Shown: one piece after another, positions 23,942 through 35,199 of the stretch
How the letters are laid out: each line of letters starts with the position of its first letter
Position numbering within the stretch: the stretch's first letter is position 1
Assembly (NCBI GenBank): GCA_015501595.1
Contig: JADNRX010000217.1
Span: 1 to 64,000, forward strand
DNA from: Hymenopellis radicata
Taxonomy: Eukaryota > Basidiomycota > Agaricomycetes > Agaricales > Physalacriaceae
DNA length: 64,000 nucleotides
Direction of reading: 5' to 3'
Made by a program: the position numbers and the translations under genes
Notes under the pieces: model-generated
Told to the model about the DNA's origin: nothing
The model's database searches: none
What the model saw: only the letters and a program-made list of their open reading frames with translations

Positions 23942-25921
23942 CGTTGAGGCTGATGACAGTCCGAGACGGGGAAAGTGACGATGACGAACAATAGATGGCC
24001 ATCCGAGCCAAGTGGAGTCGACGTCTGCTCGAGAAAGTAAGCGGCGGTGAAGAAGGAAGACGAAGAAGAGAACTTACCTCAACGAGGTGTCGGAGGAGAC
24101 GAGTGCTAGCATTGAAAGTCGATGCTGGAAGTAGTTAGTGTTGAATACCTGTGGAATGAAGTTGTAGACCTACTCGTAGCAAGAAGCATAGTGACCCCGT
24201 ACGGGAGACGCGGTCGGCAAGGATAAGTCCACAGGAACCGATGGCTTGATGCGATGGAATGATCTAAAGACAAGTCGTCAACATTGGTCAAGGTTAACGA
24301 TCAACATACCTTGAAGACAACAGTGAGCAAGAGTAAGTCGTCGGCTGGTGTCGACGTCTTCAAAGTAAGTCAATCTAGACCGACGTCAATGGAGACCAAT
24401 GAGAAGAAGGCAAGACTACGAACCAAAGTTAACGAAAAGTCTTGAAGGGCAGTCGACGAACATAAGGTAGGTCTAAAGGAAGGTAAGTAAACGAAACAAC
24501 ACGTGAGCACCAAAAGTTCAACATACCGTGACCTGGGAGCATCGTCGCAGCCGTCGACGCTGACTAGCGCCGCCCCGAGTCAAAGTCCAGCAAGTCGAAC
24601 ATGTTGACGGGGTCGTCCCGCGTACGATGTGATTCCATCGGTGGCGGCGAGAGCCATGTAACAGTCAAATACCGACGTCCCGACATCCTGTTCAAACGCG
24701 CCAAGCGATGAGCGCAAGTTCAACCATGACGGTAGGAAAACACCTACCGACGGACATGATGATGAGCTCGTGATCCCGACGAGGGCGACATTACGACGTC
24801 AAAGAGACGACCGACGTGTCGACATCGTGGTCGTAGTGGGTGTGAGAGGCGAGTGGAGTGGGGGGAAAGGAAGAATGAAATGGGTGGACACCCATTTCGT
24901 CCAGGTTATATACCAGGATATCTCGGGCCAGATCCAGATCTGACCAAATCCATTCGAGGGCTATTACGTCGCTGTTTCCAGGCCATCACTTTGGCTTTGT
25001 CAACCGAATTTGCGGAATGTCGGAATTCGCGCCACACGTAAGTTGGTATTGTGAATGTTGTTGAATTGAAAGTATAACGACCCGAATACTATGGCGGCGA
25101 GTCGAGTAGTGTTGAAAGAGAATCTGCAAGAAGTATAAGGCCTTCGAGGCAAGATAGAACCAAGTCGAACACACCTCAAAATCCAACAAGTCCTAAATCG
25201 AGATCTCCTCAACGCGAAAAGGCCTCATGTCGAACGTTCGCGGATCCATTATGGCTGCCGTATCCGCGTTCTAGGCCATGGTAACGCCGCCACGTAAAGG
25301 AAGAAATTGTAATTGAACAAACGAGGGTTCCACGGCGCGAACTTCGAAATGGCGTTACAATCACAAGACCGCGAGGTCTGCGGATCTCAATGAATCTAGA
25401 AGGAAGCCTATAAATATATTGAGCCGTCATAAGAGAAATGGGGGCACATACCGTTGTTGAATGGAAATCTAATTTCGAGTCCGCCTGCTTTACAGCGAGT
25501 TTAGAAGTGTCTTGACAAGGGTTTCGCCCTGAATTCAGCGTCCAGAGTATCGTAGCCGTAAGCTCCTTAACGCCGAGGAGGGATTTCCCAGAGGAATGAC
25601 GTCCAGATTAAAATGAGATGGGGGATGGAGGCAAGGGTAAAAGGCCGCGTCACCCTTCCCAGGCTGCCGGTCCCGACGCGATAAGATAGACTTCTTGAGG
25701 CACGCCGGCGCCTCGTCATAGATAGCTGAACTCGAAATTGACGGAAGCGGAAAGAGGTATGGCCGTCAAAAGTCGAATAAGACGCGTTTGACGCGTTGTC
25801 ACGCCCCTTGAACCGTCGGGATGTCAAACAAGACTGTTGAGGAGTAGATTCCGATACAAGAGAGGCGCGCGCAGGCAGAGAGAAAGCGTGAATATTATAG
25901 ACGCGAGAATTTGAGCTTGAC

Positions 25922-28560
25922 ATGGTGAGAGTGAAAGCCCAAGTCACGTCGATCGCTCGGGTTTGCCCGAATAGGAACTTGCCCTCTTACCACGACGATC
26001 TGCTCACCACTTCGAGCATTCGCGACAACAGCCACATCAAGGACAACTGCGCCGAGTGCGGACCATCGGGGACCCTACTACGCAATGGAATTGTGTTGGC
26101 GCCGTGGAAACAGACGGAACCTGAAGGTAAGCTTTCCATACAAACGTTAAACAATGTTCCTTGACTCACCATTCTTTACTATTTCGAGACTTCACACGTT
26201 GAACATTTGATGAATCTTGATATATCGTAAACCGAGGACCGCGTGTTGTGGTGAGCGCGGATCTTTTGTCACGTTAAACTCGACCGACATTTAGGCATCG
26301 TGTGTTCAGGAACATCTTGCTGCTGCTTCGGTGCCTTGTGATGCCCTGGAATTTGTGAACGACGTTGGACATGTAAGTGTCTATAGCGGGGCACGGTCCA
26401 ACCGTGCGGGTACGTTTCATCCAAGTTCAAATTCACTGTCTAACGACTCTTTCATTCATTAGGACTACTATTTTACATTATAGTAAAAGTTCTGTGCTCT
26501 TAATTGTTAATCGTTATCTATATTCTACCGATTTTCTGCATGTACGGCGTCAAAAACGCGCCCTTGTATCCCCGAGCGACGTCGCAATCCGTACTACCCG
26601 AACTCAACTTCACGGCCAACCCTCTCAACGTCTACTCTAACACGGGAAAGACGACGAGGAACACGGCGCTCTTCAAACGTCGTCGTTACTACAAGCGGAA
26701 ATGAAACTAGACAAGGTACGTACATGATATCCTGCTTGTAGGACGCGCGGGTCCGTGTCGGCTTCGTTGACGCAGGCGAAAAGCGCGCTCGTCGAGCTCT
26801 GTATTTGTCCTCGAAGGTGGGTGTGAGTTTGGAGCACTTCGGCGTTTCCCTGATCTCCTCGTTAGATCAAAGGATGAGGACGCATGATAAAGGTGGTACG
26901 TACATCTTCTAGTCCTCGCGAATTCCCGGCTCATGGAAACGAGCCAGATCTGGATCTTAATTCAGGGATTCTTCTCGGTTCCTTCGTCGCCTGCCGCTCT
27001 TGTTCTCGTGTGATATTCTGCCCGCTGGAGGGCGTGCTCGACGCCGACTGCGATAGTCGATTTGACGGGCGACGAGTCGTAATATTCGAGTCGGTAAGGA
27101 GACGACCATGTGCAGCTGCTCCGGGTCGCGGGCGAGCCTTTGGCTAAAGTCCCGCAGAATTGCCTAAACAGTCATGTTCAACTTTTGAACATGACGAAAA
27201 AAGGTAACGTACTGTCGTGGCTTGTTCGGGAATATTTCCGTGCGATTGATGTTGGATATATGCAGATCCGTAGCGCCATGGATTCCGAACGAGGAGAACT
27301 TGTTGGTCGAGTTTGAAGTGTGGCGTCGCGAGGACTGGTTGGAGTTCTCCTGGGTCTAGAACGGTGTCAGTGATGCCGTCATTGGCTGCATGACGGACGT
27401 GCCTATGGCCACGTCTTCCCTCTCTGTCGCTAACAGTAGATCAACCTAGTTTGCGCTGCCGATTCTGGGGACCTGCTGAGACGATGTTGGATTTCGCGCG
27501 GCGGCGCGCCGGTGGACACAAGAAAGACGATCAGCAACGTCGATGCGAGGTCCTGGTACGTCGTATCGCTCTGCACTCGCAGCTCTTGGGGGTTATTCTT
27601 GATGATTTCCTAGTTTGCATGTTGAACTTTCGAAGACGTTTCATAAGGTGACGTACCATGTCATTAGCCGAGGCCGCGGACTTCGTAATTGACTCCCTCA
27701 GATCCAGATCGGAATCAAGGTCCAAATGGGGCGACGTATGGTTCGAATTTCTTATGTGGCGTTGTTTTGCCGAAATGATATTCGTTTCTACGGATCGTTA
27801 AGCGCTGAATGGAGCGTGAAGAATGAGGATTCTAACCTTTCATTTGTGTTGTCGCTGCCCTTGTGGTTGCGACAGGTGTAAGTCCGAGTCGGGATGGAGC
27901 GAGAGAGGCGGTCGGTACTGTTTGCATTCGACTCGCGCTCTAGTCGGGGCGTTTGGCGCCGTCATCGCTAAGTTCCTGAGTGGGATGTTCAACCTTCGAA
28001 GTTGAACCATTGAATGGTAACGTACCGCAAGATTCACGATTTGATTTGACCAGGTCTAGATCTCCATCGCGTCCAGACGGGGTCGTTGACGTGGTTAGCG
28101 TGGGTCACGACCCCGTTTCTTGAGCAGCCCCATCTGATAATGATTCTGGAACGATTGAGATAACTCGGATTCCGGATAAAGGTGTGACATTTACCTTTTT
28201 TGTAATGGACGTTCCCTCAAACTGGCCTGGCAATTGTTAGATTAGAATACCACGGAAGTCAAACTAACACGAACCTCAAGCCCCGCGGCGAGCGACACTA
28301 CAAGACCAGATCCTCAAGTCCGATTTCCGTCGTGTTGGGAGCCTCAAACTAAACAAGAATCTATTGTGAATGGAGCGGAATGTAGGCCGGGACCAATACG
28401 AACCTCAAGACCCGCGAAGAGCGAATTTGAAGGCGCACGACACATCAAGTCCGCCGACTTCAATCCTGGGAAAATTGACAGGCACGCCATTCGAAGGGGA
28501 ACCATTTTCAAGTCGAAACACCCTAAGAAACTAACAGCAATATCAGCGAATTCAATGTGA
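25922..28560 (+). pseudogene. Plus-strand gene-like stretch, unit 3 (diverged copy)
   Basis: Diverged counterpart of 4,621-7,393. Clean exon-like blocks are 25,922-26,126 (VCPNRNLPSYHDD, DNCAECGPSGTLLRNG, a GTAAGC donor), 26,295-26,372 (26 codons, EHLAAASVPCDALEFVNDV, GTAAGT donor), 26,742-26,892 (DARVRVGFVDAGEKRARR, GTGGTA donor) and 26,913-27,013 ending at TGA (LMETSQIWILIQGFF). The 126-bp repeat near 28,270-28,420 has two copies instead of three. Phases do not all join and no domain is recognised, so the gene model is tentative. Confidence 0.4.
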
Positions 28561-29067
28561 CGAGAAGTCGAAATTTCACGAACTTTTTGCCTTGCGGCGA
28601 GCAACCTCACGCTGCGGAGTGTCACCACATCGTCTTTGTCGGAGTCGTCCATGTCGGTAAACGTGTTGCTGACAAATCCGTCCTCGAATGGAAGCCTTGA
28701 ATTACGACACGTGGAAACTGTTATCGTCGTCAGATTTGAATCATGGCCACAGGTAATCTTACCCTCAGCCACGTCGTCGCTGGTGAAGGGAGTACGCAGG
28801 GAGGCTTCGCTGCCCGGCTCGCCTTTGAAGTCATCAGGCCCGACAAAACACCATCGATGAGACATCTGATTTGAAGAACTTCAGTCTTGAGTGCGACGTC
28901 AAGTGGCGGGGAGAGGATCGGGCACATCGACGATGGTGGGGTGAAGGAGGACTCTGGGAAATCACGCAAGTCCATGGAGCCGCGATCACCGTACCTTCAA
29001 GCTTTGAATGGAGGTACCTGACCATGTGTTTTCCGTGAACTTGTTTTGTGTTTTGTTGCAGTTCCAC
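28420..29067 (-). pseudogene. Copy of the small four-exon gene, unit 3
   Basis: Starts at 29,067 (MELQQNTKQVHGKH). Exons 1 and 2 are open and spliced as in unit 1. Exon 3 lacks one base in the run encoding DGFV, so it terminates early if translated in the unit-1 frame. The 173-codon ORF at 28,344-28,865 runs through in another frame with FTDMDDSDKDDVVTLRS. The true coding state is unclear. Confidence 0.35.
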
Positions 29068-29551
29068 TTCTGTTTCTGAGCTGATTTTACATTCGTTGAG
29101 TTCGGATTTTTAAGAGGATTTCAACTGTTAATAAGGGAGGGACACTGTCAACATTCTCAAGACTTGCATGACCAATTCGGCTGAGGAGCGAACGTGCGTT
29201 GTCAGGGTGATTTATCGTGCCACACTTCATCCCCGCGGTCACCGCACAGCCAGGACTCAAGTCTTGAATCCTCAACGTCGTATGTTGGAAAACATGGACA
29301 TGTATACATCGTTCGAACGGTGCAGAGAAGGCGTTTCACGTCGTGGTGAGGGGACGGGGAAAGGAGGATACCAAAATCACAGTTCGGGACAGCCAAAGTC
29401 TAACAAGCGCCGGTGTCGTCAGACCACCTGACGAATCAACAAACGAACCAACAGCACTGCCACCGCCAGGGAGTATAAAGAGGGCCGGACGCAAGCCAAG
29501 TTCCCCAGTTCCCCTCCCTCTCCGTGCGCCTGTTGTTCTGGAGCGTGTACC

Positions 29552-29611
29552 ATGGTGATGACGACCACCTGCTGTGGACTGTGTGGACCCCTGGCGTCTG
29601 AGCGTGCTTAA
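29552..29611 (+). CDS. 19-codon ORF, unit 3
   Basis: Same frame as 8,401-8,460 with one S-to-A change, inside the otherwise diverged part of unit 3. The TATA box is at 29,474-29,480. Preservation of start, length and cysteines in a region that has accumulated many indels is the main support. Confidence 0.35.
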   Translation: MVMTTTCCGLCGPLASERA

Positions 29612-29789
29612 CTGAATGTCGCGGCGTTCAGCTTCCACACAGTTGGTACTTGCTGTCGGACGGCGCATCCTTTTTTTTGTACGCCACGCTGGTTATACCG
29701 GGTTACGCACCTCCGTAGTACCGCCTTGGATACCCATACTTATTTGTTTGCACTACTTGTACCTTCGGGAGGGGGAACTATTGACAAAA

Positions 29790-32700
29790 TCACAAAAACC
29801 TCAGTTGGACTTCTCGCGTTTTTTCGAGAAAGCTTAACGACGACAGAAGTACGAAACTCAACGGCAGCTCAAGCCGCACAAACGGGGCACAGACGGCACA
29901 GAAATCGGACACAAACTGCAACGAAAAAGGAAATGTATTGACAAAGGTACACGACTCGTTCGCCGACAAACACGTCGCGAGGTTCTGATTGGACGGGAAA
30001 GAAGTAGGCCCGCCGTCCTCTTCAGCTTCAGGTAAAAGAGCGTCGCCGTACTCGAACGCATTCGTCATAAAGCGACTGACGGCGCCAAGGTAGGCGTCTC
30101 CAATCTCAAACCGAAATATGAACTAATGCGGAAAAGTATAAATACGCGTGGTCAGTTCAACAATAGACTCACCAAGAATGATTCTGAAAGAGTCAGGACC
30201 TCATCTTTCGTAAGGAACCCGTCCTTGTTCTTGTCATGCAAATTGAAGAACCACTCGATGTTTTCCATCAAATCATTGAACATAACCCCGTCAAGACCAG
30301 ATAGCAAATTCTACGGCACCCGTCAGCAAACAGAATACGATGAAAGGAAACCCGAATACTTGGAACGACAGGGCTCCTCGACATGATGTATCCCAAAAGT
30401 AGAACAAGCGGTCGATGAACTCGTGTTCGGCCACCTCGCGATCAATTCGTTGCTATAACTTGGTGAGCGCACCGCCTCGAGAAATCATCCGGAAACAAAC
30501 CTGGAAACCATTGCTCACAATCCTCTCGTCACGGGCCCACGACGCGATCTCGCTCAGGAAGTACTGGAAGGTCTTGAGCCCAATTCGTGTCTCAGGTTTT
30601 TCCTCGGTCCCGTCAGCCGGTGTCAACAGGCTGGGCGGCGGGAGCGCCACCGGAGGAGGAGGATGAATGCACATCGCTCGGTAGAGGGAGTCGTAGATAT
30701 ATCCAGCTTGTTCTTTGTTGAAACGGCCGAGGGTGCGTAAATTTCGGACTGCTGACCGCTTTGAGAACGACTCTATGCTATGGATGATTTCGCCTCTAAA
30801 GCGCCTGCGCTCGGATAAAATCATGTCGTCGGTGATCACTGAAAACTCGCGGAAGGAAACAAGCAGGAGCTCTTGAAAGCGCGTTATGGCGCGCGCGCGA
30901 GGATCTGGCGAGTCAGGGTGGGCAGAATTGCCCAACGAGGTAAAATAATCCCGCATCATGCTTTGAACCAAAATCAGTCGTGGCTCTGCAAACGGCGCTT
31001 GACGACCTACTTCAAGAAATGACCATCGTCTTGCACTGTCAGAAGCTTTTCTCCGTTGATCTTCAGAATCGCTGAAAAGAAAGTTGTTCAAGAGCGAGCG
31101 AGCCAACTCGAGATATGACCAACCTAGACTGAGAGATATGTCAGGGAAAGACACGACGGCTAAAAAAATGGTGGCATACCCGACTTGGAAAAGAACCTTG
31201 GGACCCATACAGAAGAAGCAGTCCACAATTCGAAATGCAAAGATCATAGGCATACTGTTGATAAACCTAGGGAGACATGGTCAGTAGAAGCAATGCTGGA
31301 ACATTAGGAGATCGTACAAACTCAAAAACCAAGGCAACGAGGCAACAGAGAGCTGCACATCGACGTCTTGGAAGTGATCATGGATCATGGGCAAACATCG
31401 TTGCACGAGCGACTCGAAGACTCGCTGATCCAAAAGGGTACCGTGCATAGAAGGGCTTAATGAGAAAGTTAGATCGAGATGCTGATGAAGGAAAATATTT
31501 ACGCGTAATAGCCAGGAAGCAGCCGGTCACATAGGACCTCTAACAACCAGAACGCTTGCTCTTCAGACATGTAACTGCAATATGATCAGCTTGGAGATGA
31601 CACGGCCGGTGAAATAAACGAACATCAGAATCGCAGCCGCTAGGATATTCATCGCCTACGATATTCGTCAGTGTGATCAAACTTGTAGGGGCTCCACCGT
31701 AAACTTTACGGTGCTCTACGGTACGGTTACGGGACGGCTTCAGTGCCGTACACACCCGTATACGGGGCGGTAGGGACGAATCGGTGAACATTGGACTTCA
31801 GGAAATAGACGGGCCTGGCCGTGTTGCTTCCCGCTAGCCATGACCCATACCATACCCGTAACCGTAAGACACGCATCGAGCCGCCCTACGGTACGGTTCG
31901 TACACCCGTACCGTACCGTAAGCCGTATAGTACGTGGAGACCCTACATGAAAGAATCTTGCACACCTGACAGTAACCCAGCTCGGGGTTCTTGAACGAGT
32001 ACGCTTGCAGAACTCTTCGTAGAGCTCCGATGCCCTCTTCCGACTGATAGCCTGCGTACTCTGGCAGACTGCGATGAAGATCCTTCTCGATATCTTCAGT
32101 ACTCGTGCTGGTTCGACCCTCGTTATCCTTTAAAAGTTGCTCGTAGTATCCGGGATTTGCATAGCGCATGAAGATCGAACCCGAAAGGGTTTCCCACATC
32201 TCCCCTCGAAGACGATTCGGGAGACCGACCTGTACTAGTCGAGTACACTGCGGGTACCGAAGCAGAGTCAGATTTCGGCCATGAGCTGGTGAGACCTTAA
32301 TGTAAGACGCGGCGTAAGATGATTGATAAACCTACTGCGCAAATATGTCGTCCACAGCTTTATCTTGGAAGCTTCACGTAACCTTGAAGGTGGTTAGAAT
32401 ACGAGAGCATTATGGCACAGATACCGTACTTTTTGGGATCACCAGGAAACTTGAAACGAAGGCCGAGCCCGCCGTGATAGGTAGACTCCCTAGGCTCGGG
32501 ATTCTCTTTTTCCTCGCTGATGAGACTACCGTCCTCGCGCTCGCCGTCGGCTACCGACGACGCCGCGGAAATCAATGTCTCCGAGTAGCATGTCTTGACG
32601 AACCCCTTCACGGCCTTCATCTGACCGCGCTGGAGCTCGATCTTGAGAGCGTCGCGCAACAACGAGCAGAACAGATCGGCCGTGGGCCGCAGGGAGGTCA

Positions 32701-33171
32701 GTTGCACAATCTATGGTCTGTCAGAGTGTGCAGACCGTCGCCGCCCTTGGACGTACTATTTTGCCACCATCCCATAGCGCTAGGCTCAGCGCATATATCC
32801 CGGCGCGGGCGTTGAGCCGCTCGACGCGCCGTACAGTCGAAAGGGGTAGCGTGAAGCGCACCGACTTGCGGTCGAGCGAGGCAAAGGCCAGGTACGGCGC
32901 GAGGAGATACAGTTTGCCAGCCTTGCATCTGTATCAGTTTCGTGCCCGATGTCGTGTAAGACAGCGAGCTCACATATGAGTCCTCTTCGCCTTGAATGCC
33001 CAAGCTCAGCACAGCGTTGATATCCATCCTTTCCACGTCCTCTGTCGGCGAGTCTTTGCCATTGCTGCTCGGCGCTGGAGTCGGCGTCGGCGGCAAGGAG
33101 AAAAAGATCTCTGTCAGCTGCTCCTTCGTCGGCTCTTTGAAGTTGCGCAGCGCTGTCGATATCGTCGACAT
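29790..33171 (-). CDS. GRAM-TBC-EF-hand RabGAP copy D, best preserved
   Basis: Probable Rab GTPase-activating protein of the TBC1D9/Mdr1 (Gyp2) type. Exons read on the minus strand: 33,171-32,974, 32,921-32,757, 32,710-32,430, 32,382-32,336, 32,285-31,966, 31,655-31,624, 31,574-31,503, 31,455-31,318, 31,266-31,180, 31,071-31,011, 30,960-30,501, 30,452-30,360, 30,310-30,173 and 30,122-29,790. [17 protein letters not shown] onward. [50 protein letters not shown]-hand loop [12 protein letters not shown] has the canonical spacing. Phases agree at nearly all junctions; the junction at 31,180/31,071 is off by one base. The C-terminus ends in about 40 residues after SFPSNQN that do not resemble the family. 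The start is uncertain, since the frame is also open upstream of the first ATG. Confidence 0.82.
31684..31947. mobile_element. MITE-like insertion (264 bp) in RabGAP copy D intron
   Basis: The segment is absent from the same intron in copies B and C. Its ends are inverted repeats: TGTAGGGGCTCCAC on the left and, on the right, the complement of TGTAGGGTCTCCAC (13 of 14 identical). Inside are many copies of the palindromic word CGGTACGG/CCGTACCG near both ends. No coding capacity. A target-site duplication is not clear because the flanks have diverged. The host intron grows to about 310 nt but keeps its GTGTGC donor and TAG acceptor. Confidence 0.8.
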
Positions 33172-33242
33172 TGTCGAGCAGAACGCGGCAGGCGCGGTCG
33201 GTGACGGCCGCAGGTGGTGGTCAGGACGCAGGTGGCTGTGTT
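32073..33242. repeat. Partial fourth array unit; right end of array
   Basis: This stretch matches the start of units 1-3 (TBC 5' exons, GRAM exons and the start of the RabGAP reading frame). Homology stops near 33,242: units 1-3 continue into a G-rich minisatellite, whereas here the sequence turns AT-richer and unrelated. It marks the right edge of the amplification and lies 0.4 kb from a mobile-element cluster. Confidence 0.88.
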
Positions 33243-33628
33243 GTCCTAATTAAGTAGGTCGCGCGCGACGATGCACTACTCGGGGCCGAACCTGTATTTA
33301 TCACTGAGCAACGCCACCTTGAGGTGATGCATGCCTTCATCGTCAAGCTTCAATAGCCTTCCAACCTCTACTTGTAAGAGAAATAGGATAACTTGATACC
33401 AGCATCCCGGTCCTGAACAATCTGCCCTGTCCCTTGGATATGGAGGTCCTGCCTCAAGCTCTGGTACTACCTATGGATCTTCGGTCTTGCCACTGATGTG
33501 GAGACAATGATGAACTTGTTGGTATATTGGCAAATATCGGTCTACAGCACAAGATAGACACATTCTACAAAACCTACTACCTGCTATGGACCTGACTTGG
33601 ACCTTTCTCTCCTCCCGACAATCAGCAT
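33243..33628. other. Spacer between array and mobile-element cluster
   Basis: No gene, tRNA or repeat of the array is recognised. The base composition is closer to balanced than in the array. It contains the breakpoint of the amplification at its left edge. Confidence 0.4.
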
Positions 33629-34119
33629 ATAAGCTAGCTGCATTTCTCTTGTCACGATCTGTAACGGAAATGATCTTGTACGTGGATTACTCCATTGTGT
33701 GAACGTCCTTGTGAGGGTTGGGAAGGAGAGCGACCCGCCGCTTCGCGGCGGCCTCACCGAACCTGTGAGGCGGCCCCGACAACGCGTGACTGGACAGTCA
33801 CCTGGCCGGCGCGAGAGGTCGATCTCCTGACACCAGGAAGAACCGGGAAACCCATGACGCGGGAGGGAAACCCGGGACAACCAAGCGTGGCGGAAACAAA
33901 GAGGGAAGGTGGGCGGGAGACGAAAAATTTACGGGAGAGACGGAGGATCGAGGCTGACGATGATGGACGCGTCGGACAGAAATGGAAGACGCGTTCCCAT
34001 CGATTCCTGTTTGGGAAACACTGACACGTGGAATCGATGGGCGTTCATCTGTGAGCCTCGATCCACTTGCTAGCTTATCTCACACTTAACCTGCTCGTAC
34101 CTCGCAGACTCAGCTTACA
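33629..34119. mobile_element. Hairpin-rich 491-bp element, copy 1
   Basis: It consists of module A (33,629-33,883), a 36-bp middle and module B (33,920-34,119 or 34,121). Module A contains a run of short hairpins (ccgccgcttcgcggcgg; cctcac...gtgagg; gtgactggacagtcac). Module B contains a perfect 12-bp inverted repeat (33,996-34,007 with 34,030-34,041) enclosing another hairpin. It starts ATAAGCTAGC, and the reverse of that word occurs near its end (34,070-34,079). A second copy starts immediately after it. It looks like a non-autonomous mobile element or a structured non-coding unit; the class is not recognised. Confidence 0.6.
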
Positions 34120-34569
34120 ATAAGCTAGCTGCATTTCTCTTGTCACGATCTGTAACGGAAATGATCTTGTACGTGGATTACTCCATTGTGTGAACGTCCT
34201 TGTGAGGGTTGGGAAGGAGAGCGACCCGCCGCTTCGCGGCGGCCTCACCGAACCTGTGAGGCGGCCCCGACAACGCGTGACTGGACAGTCACCTGGCCGG
34301 CGCGAGAGGTCGATCTCCTGACACCAGGAAGAACCGGGAAACCCATGACGCGGGAGGAAACCCGGGACAACCACCCAGGAGCAATGCTCCTCAGAGCGAA
34401 GCTCGCGTCCGGGATGACTGAACCGCGTCACGGACAACCCCACAAGGAGCTTTGCGAATGGGCTCAGGCTGACTATGCTTGTGCTGGCTAGAAACCAGCA
34501 ACTAGAAGCATATTGCTTATAAGCTCTACGGAAAGCAAGAGGAGGACCTGATATCGAGAAACGACTTCC

Positions 34570-35198
34570 TTAACCAAAACGTATGCCTGCAAGTCCAATA
34601 CGTTGGAATGACTCGGCATCACTCATCTGACCTGGACGTAGCTGTGACAGGTCTAGTACGATAGAGGACTTTTCACTTGATGCGGTCGGTAACGAGACTA
34701 CCATCCAATCATTTTCATCAGGAGTGAACGTGGGTCGGCCCATGCCCAGCTTCGTAGCGAAGACTTGTAATGCAACTTCCGTAGGATCACCAGTGGACAC
34801 CCAGACTCCGGCATCGTTCTGCTGGATTGTCGCGACATTACAAAGCGACGCGCGACACGGAGAGTCTGAGCGAGACCTTCATTAAGGTTGCTAGGAACGA
34901 CAGCGAGGCCTTCATCGCCGCCTTTATGAACCGTGCCGACTGGCTCCAGCGCATTCGATGCAGTCTGAGTGCTCAACTTTTACCCTTCGCCAGGCGCACG
35001 GGCGATCCACATCTTGCGGACGGACATTTTCCAAGTGATCGTACCGGTTTTATCACTGCAAATATTGGTGACACCTCCGAGGTTCTCTAGCACGTCGAAC
35101 TTGCAAACAATGATGTTCTCTTTCGCCATATGACGCGTGCCCAACGACATTGTGAGAGTGAGCACGACGATGAGAGGTTCTTGGAACATTGCGCCCAA
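34570..35198 (-). pseudogene. ENA-like P-type cation ATPase fragment
   Basis: The minus strand reads VLTLTMSLGTRHMAKENIIV, then VTNICSDKTGTIT (the phosphorylation motif DKTGT of P-type ATPases) and, in another frame, STGDPTEVALQVFATKLG. This order and wording fit the fungal ENA (type IID) sodium/potassium ATPases. Only about 200 codons of a protein that normally exceeds 1,000 residues are present, with at least two frame breaks, so it is a captured or relic fragment. It lies inside the insert between modules A and B. Confidence 0.75.
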
Positions 35199-35199
35199 C

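Larger units (their letters stand above)
21314..32072. repeat. Tandem array unit 3 (mosaic, enlarged)
   Basis: Collinear with units 1 and 2. The stretches 21,314 to about 23,500 and about 25,300 to 25,800 are nearly identical to unit 2, while about 23,530-25,250 and 25,800-30,000 differ by many substitutions and indels. The 100-base excess over the other units comes largely from a MITE-like insertion at 31,684-31,947, partly offset by losses such as one 126-bp internal repeat copy. Confidence 0.93.

Noticed and set aside
1..33242. CRISPR or other bacterial-type array
   Set aside because: Unit length, introns and eukaryotic domains exclude this; no short regularly spaced repeats with unique spacers exist.
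33950..33985. Possible hammerhead ribozyme core (CTGACGA ... GAAA)
   Set aside because: Stem II pairs only two bases and no clear stem I/III and cleavage triplet could be placed; kept only as a hint in the structure finding.
33584..34443. Paired ORFs of about 100-120 codons on both strands in modules A
   Set aside because: They lie over serial hairpins and appear twice only because the element is duplicated; no protein-like conservation.
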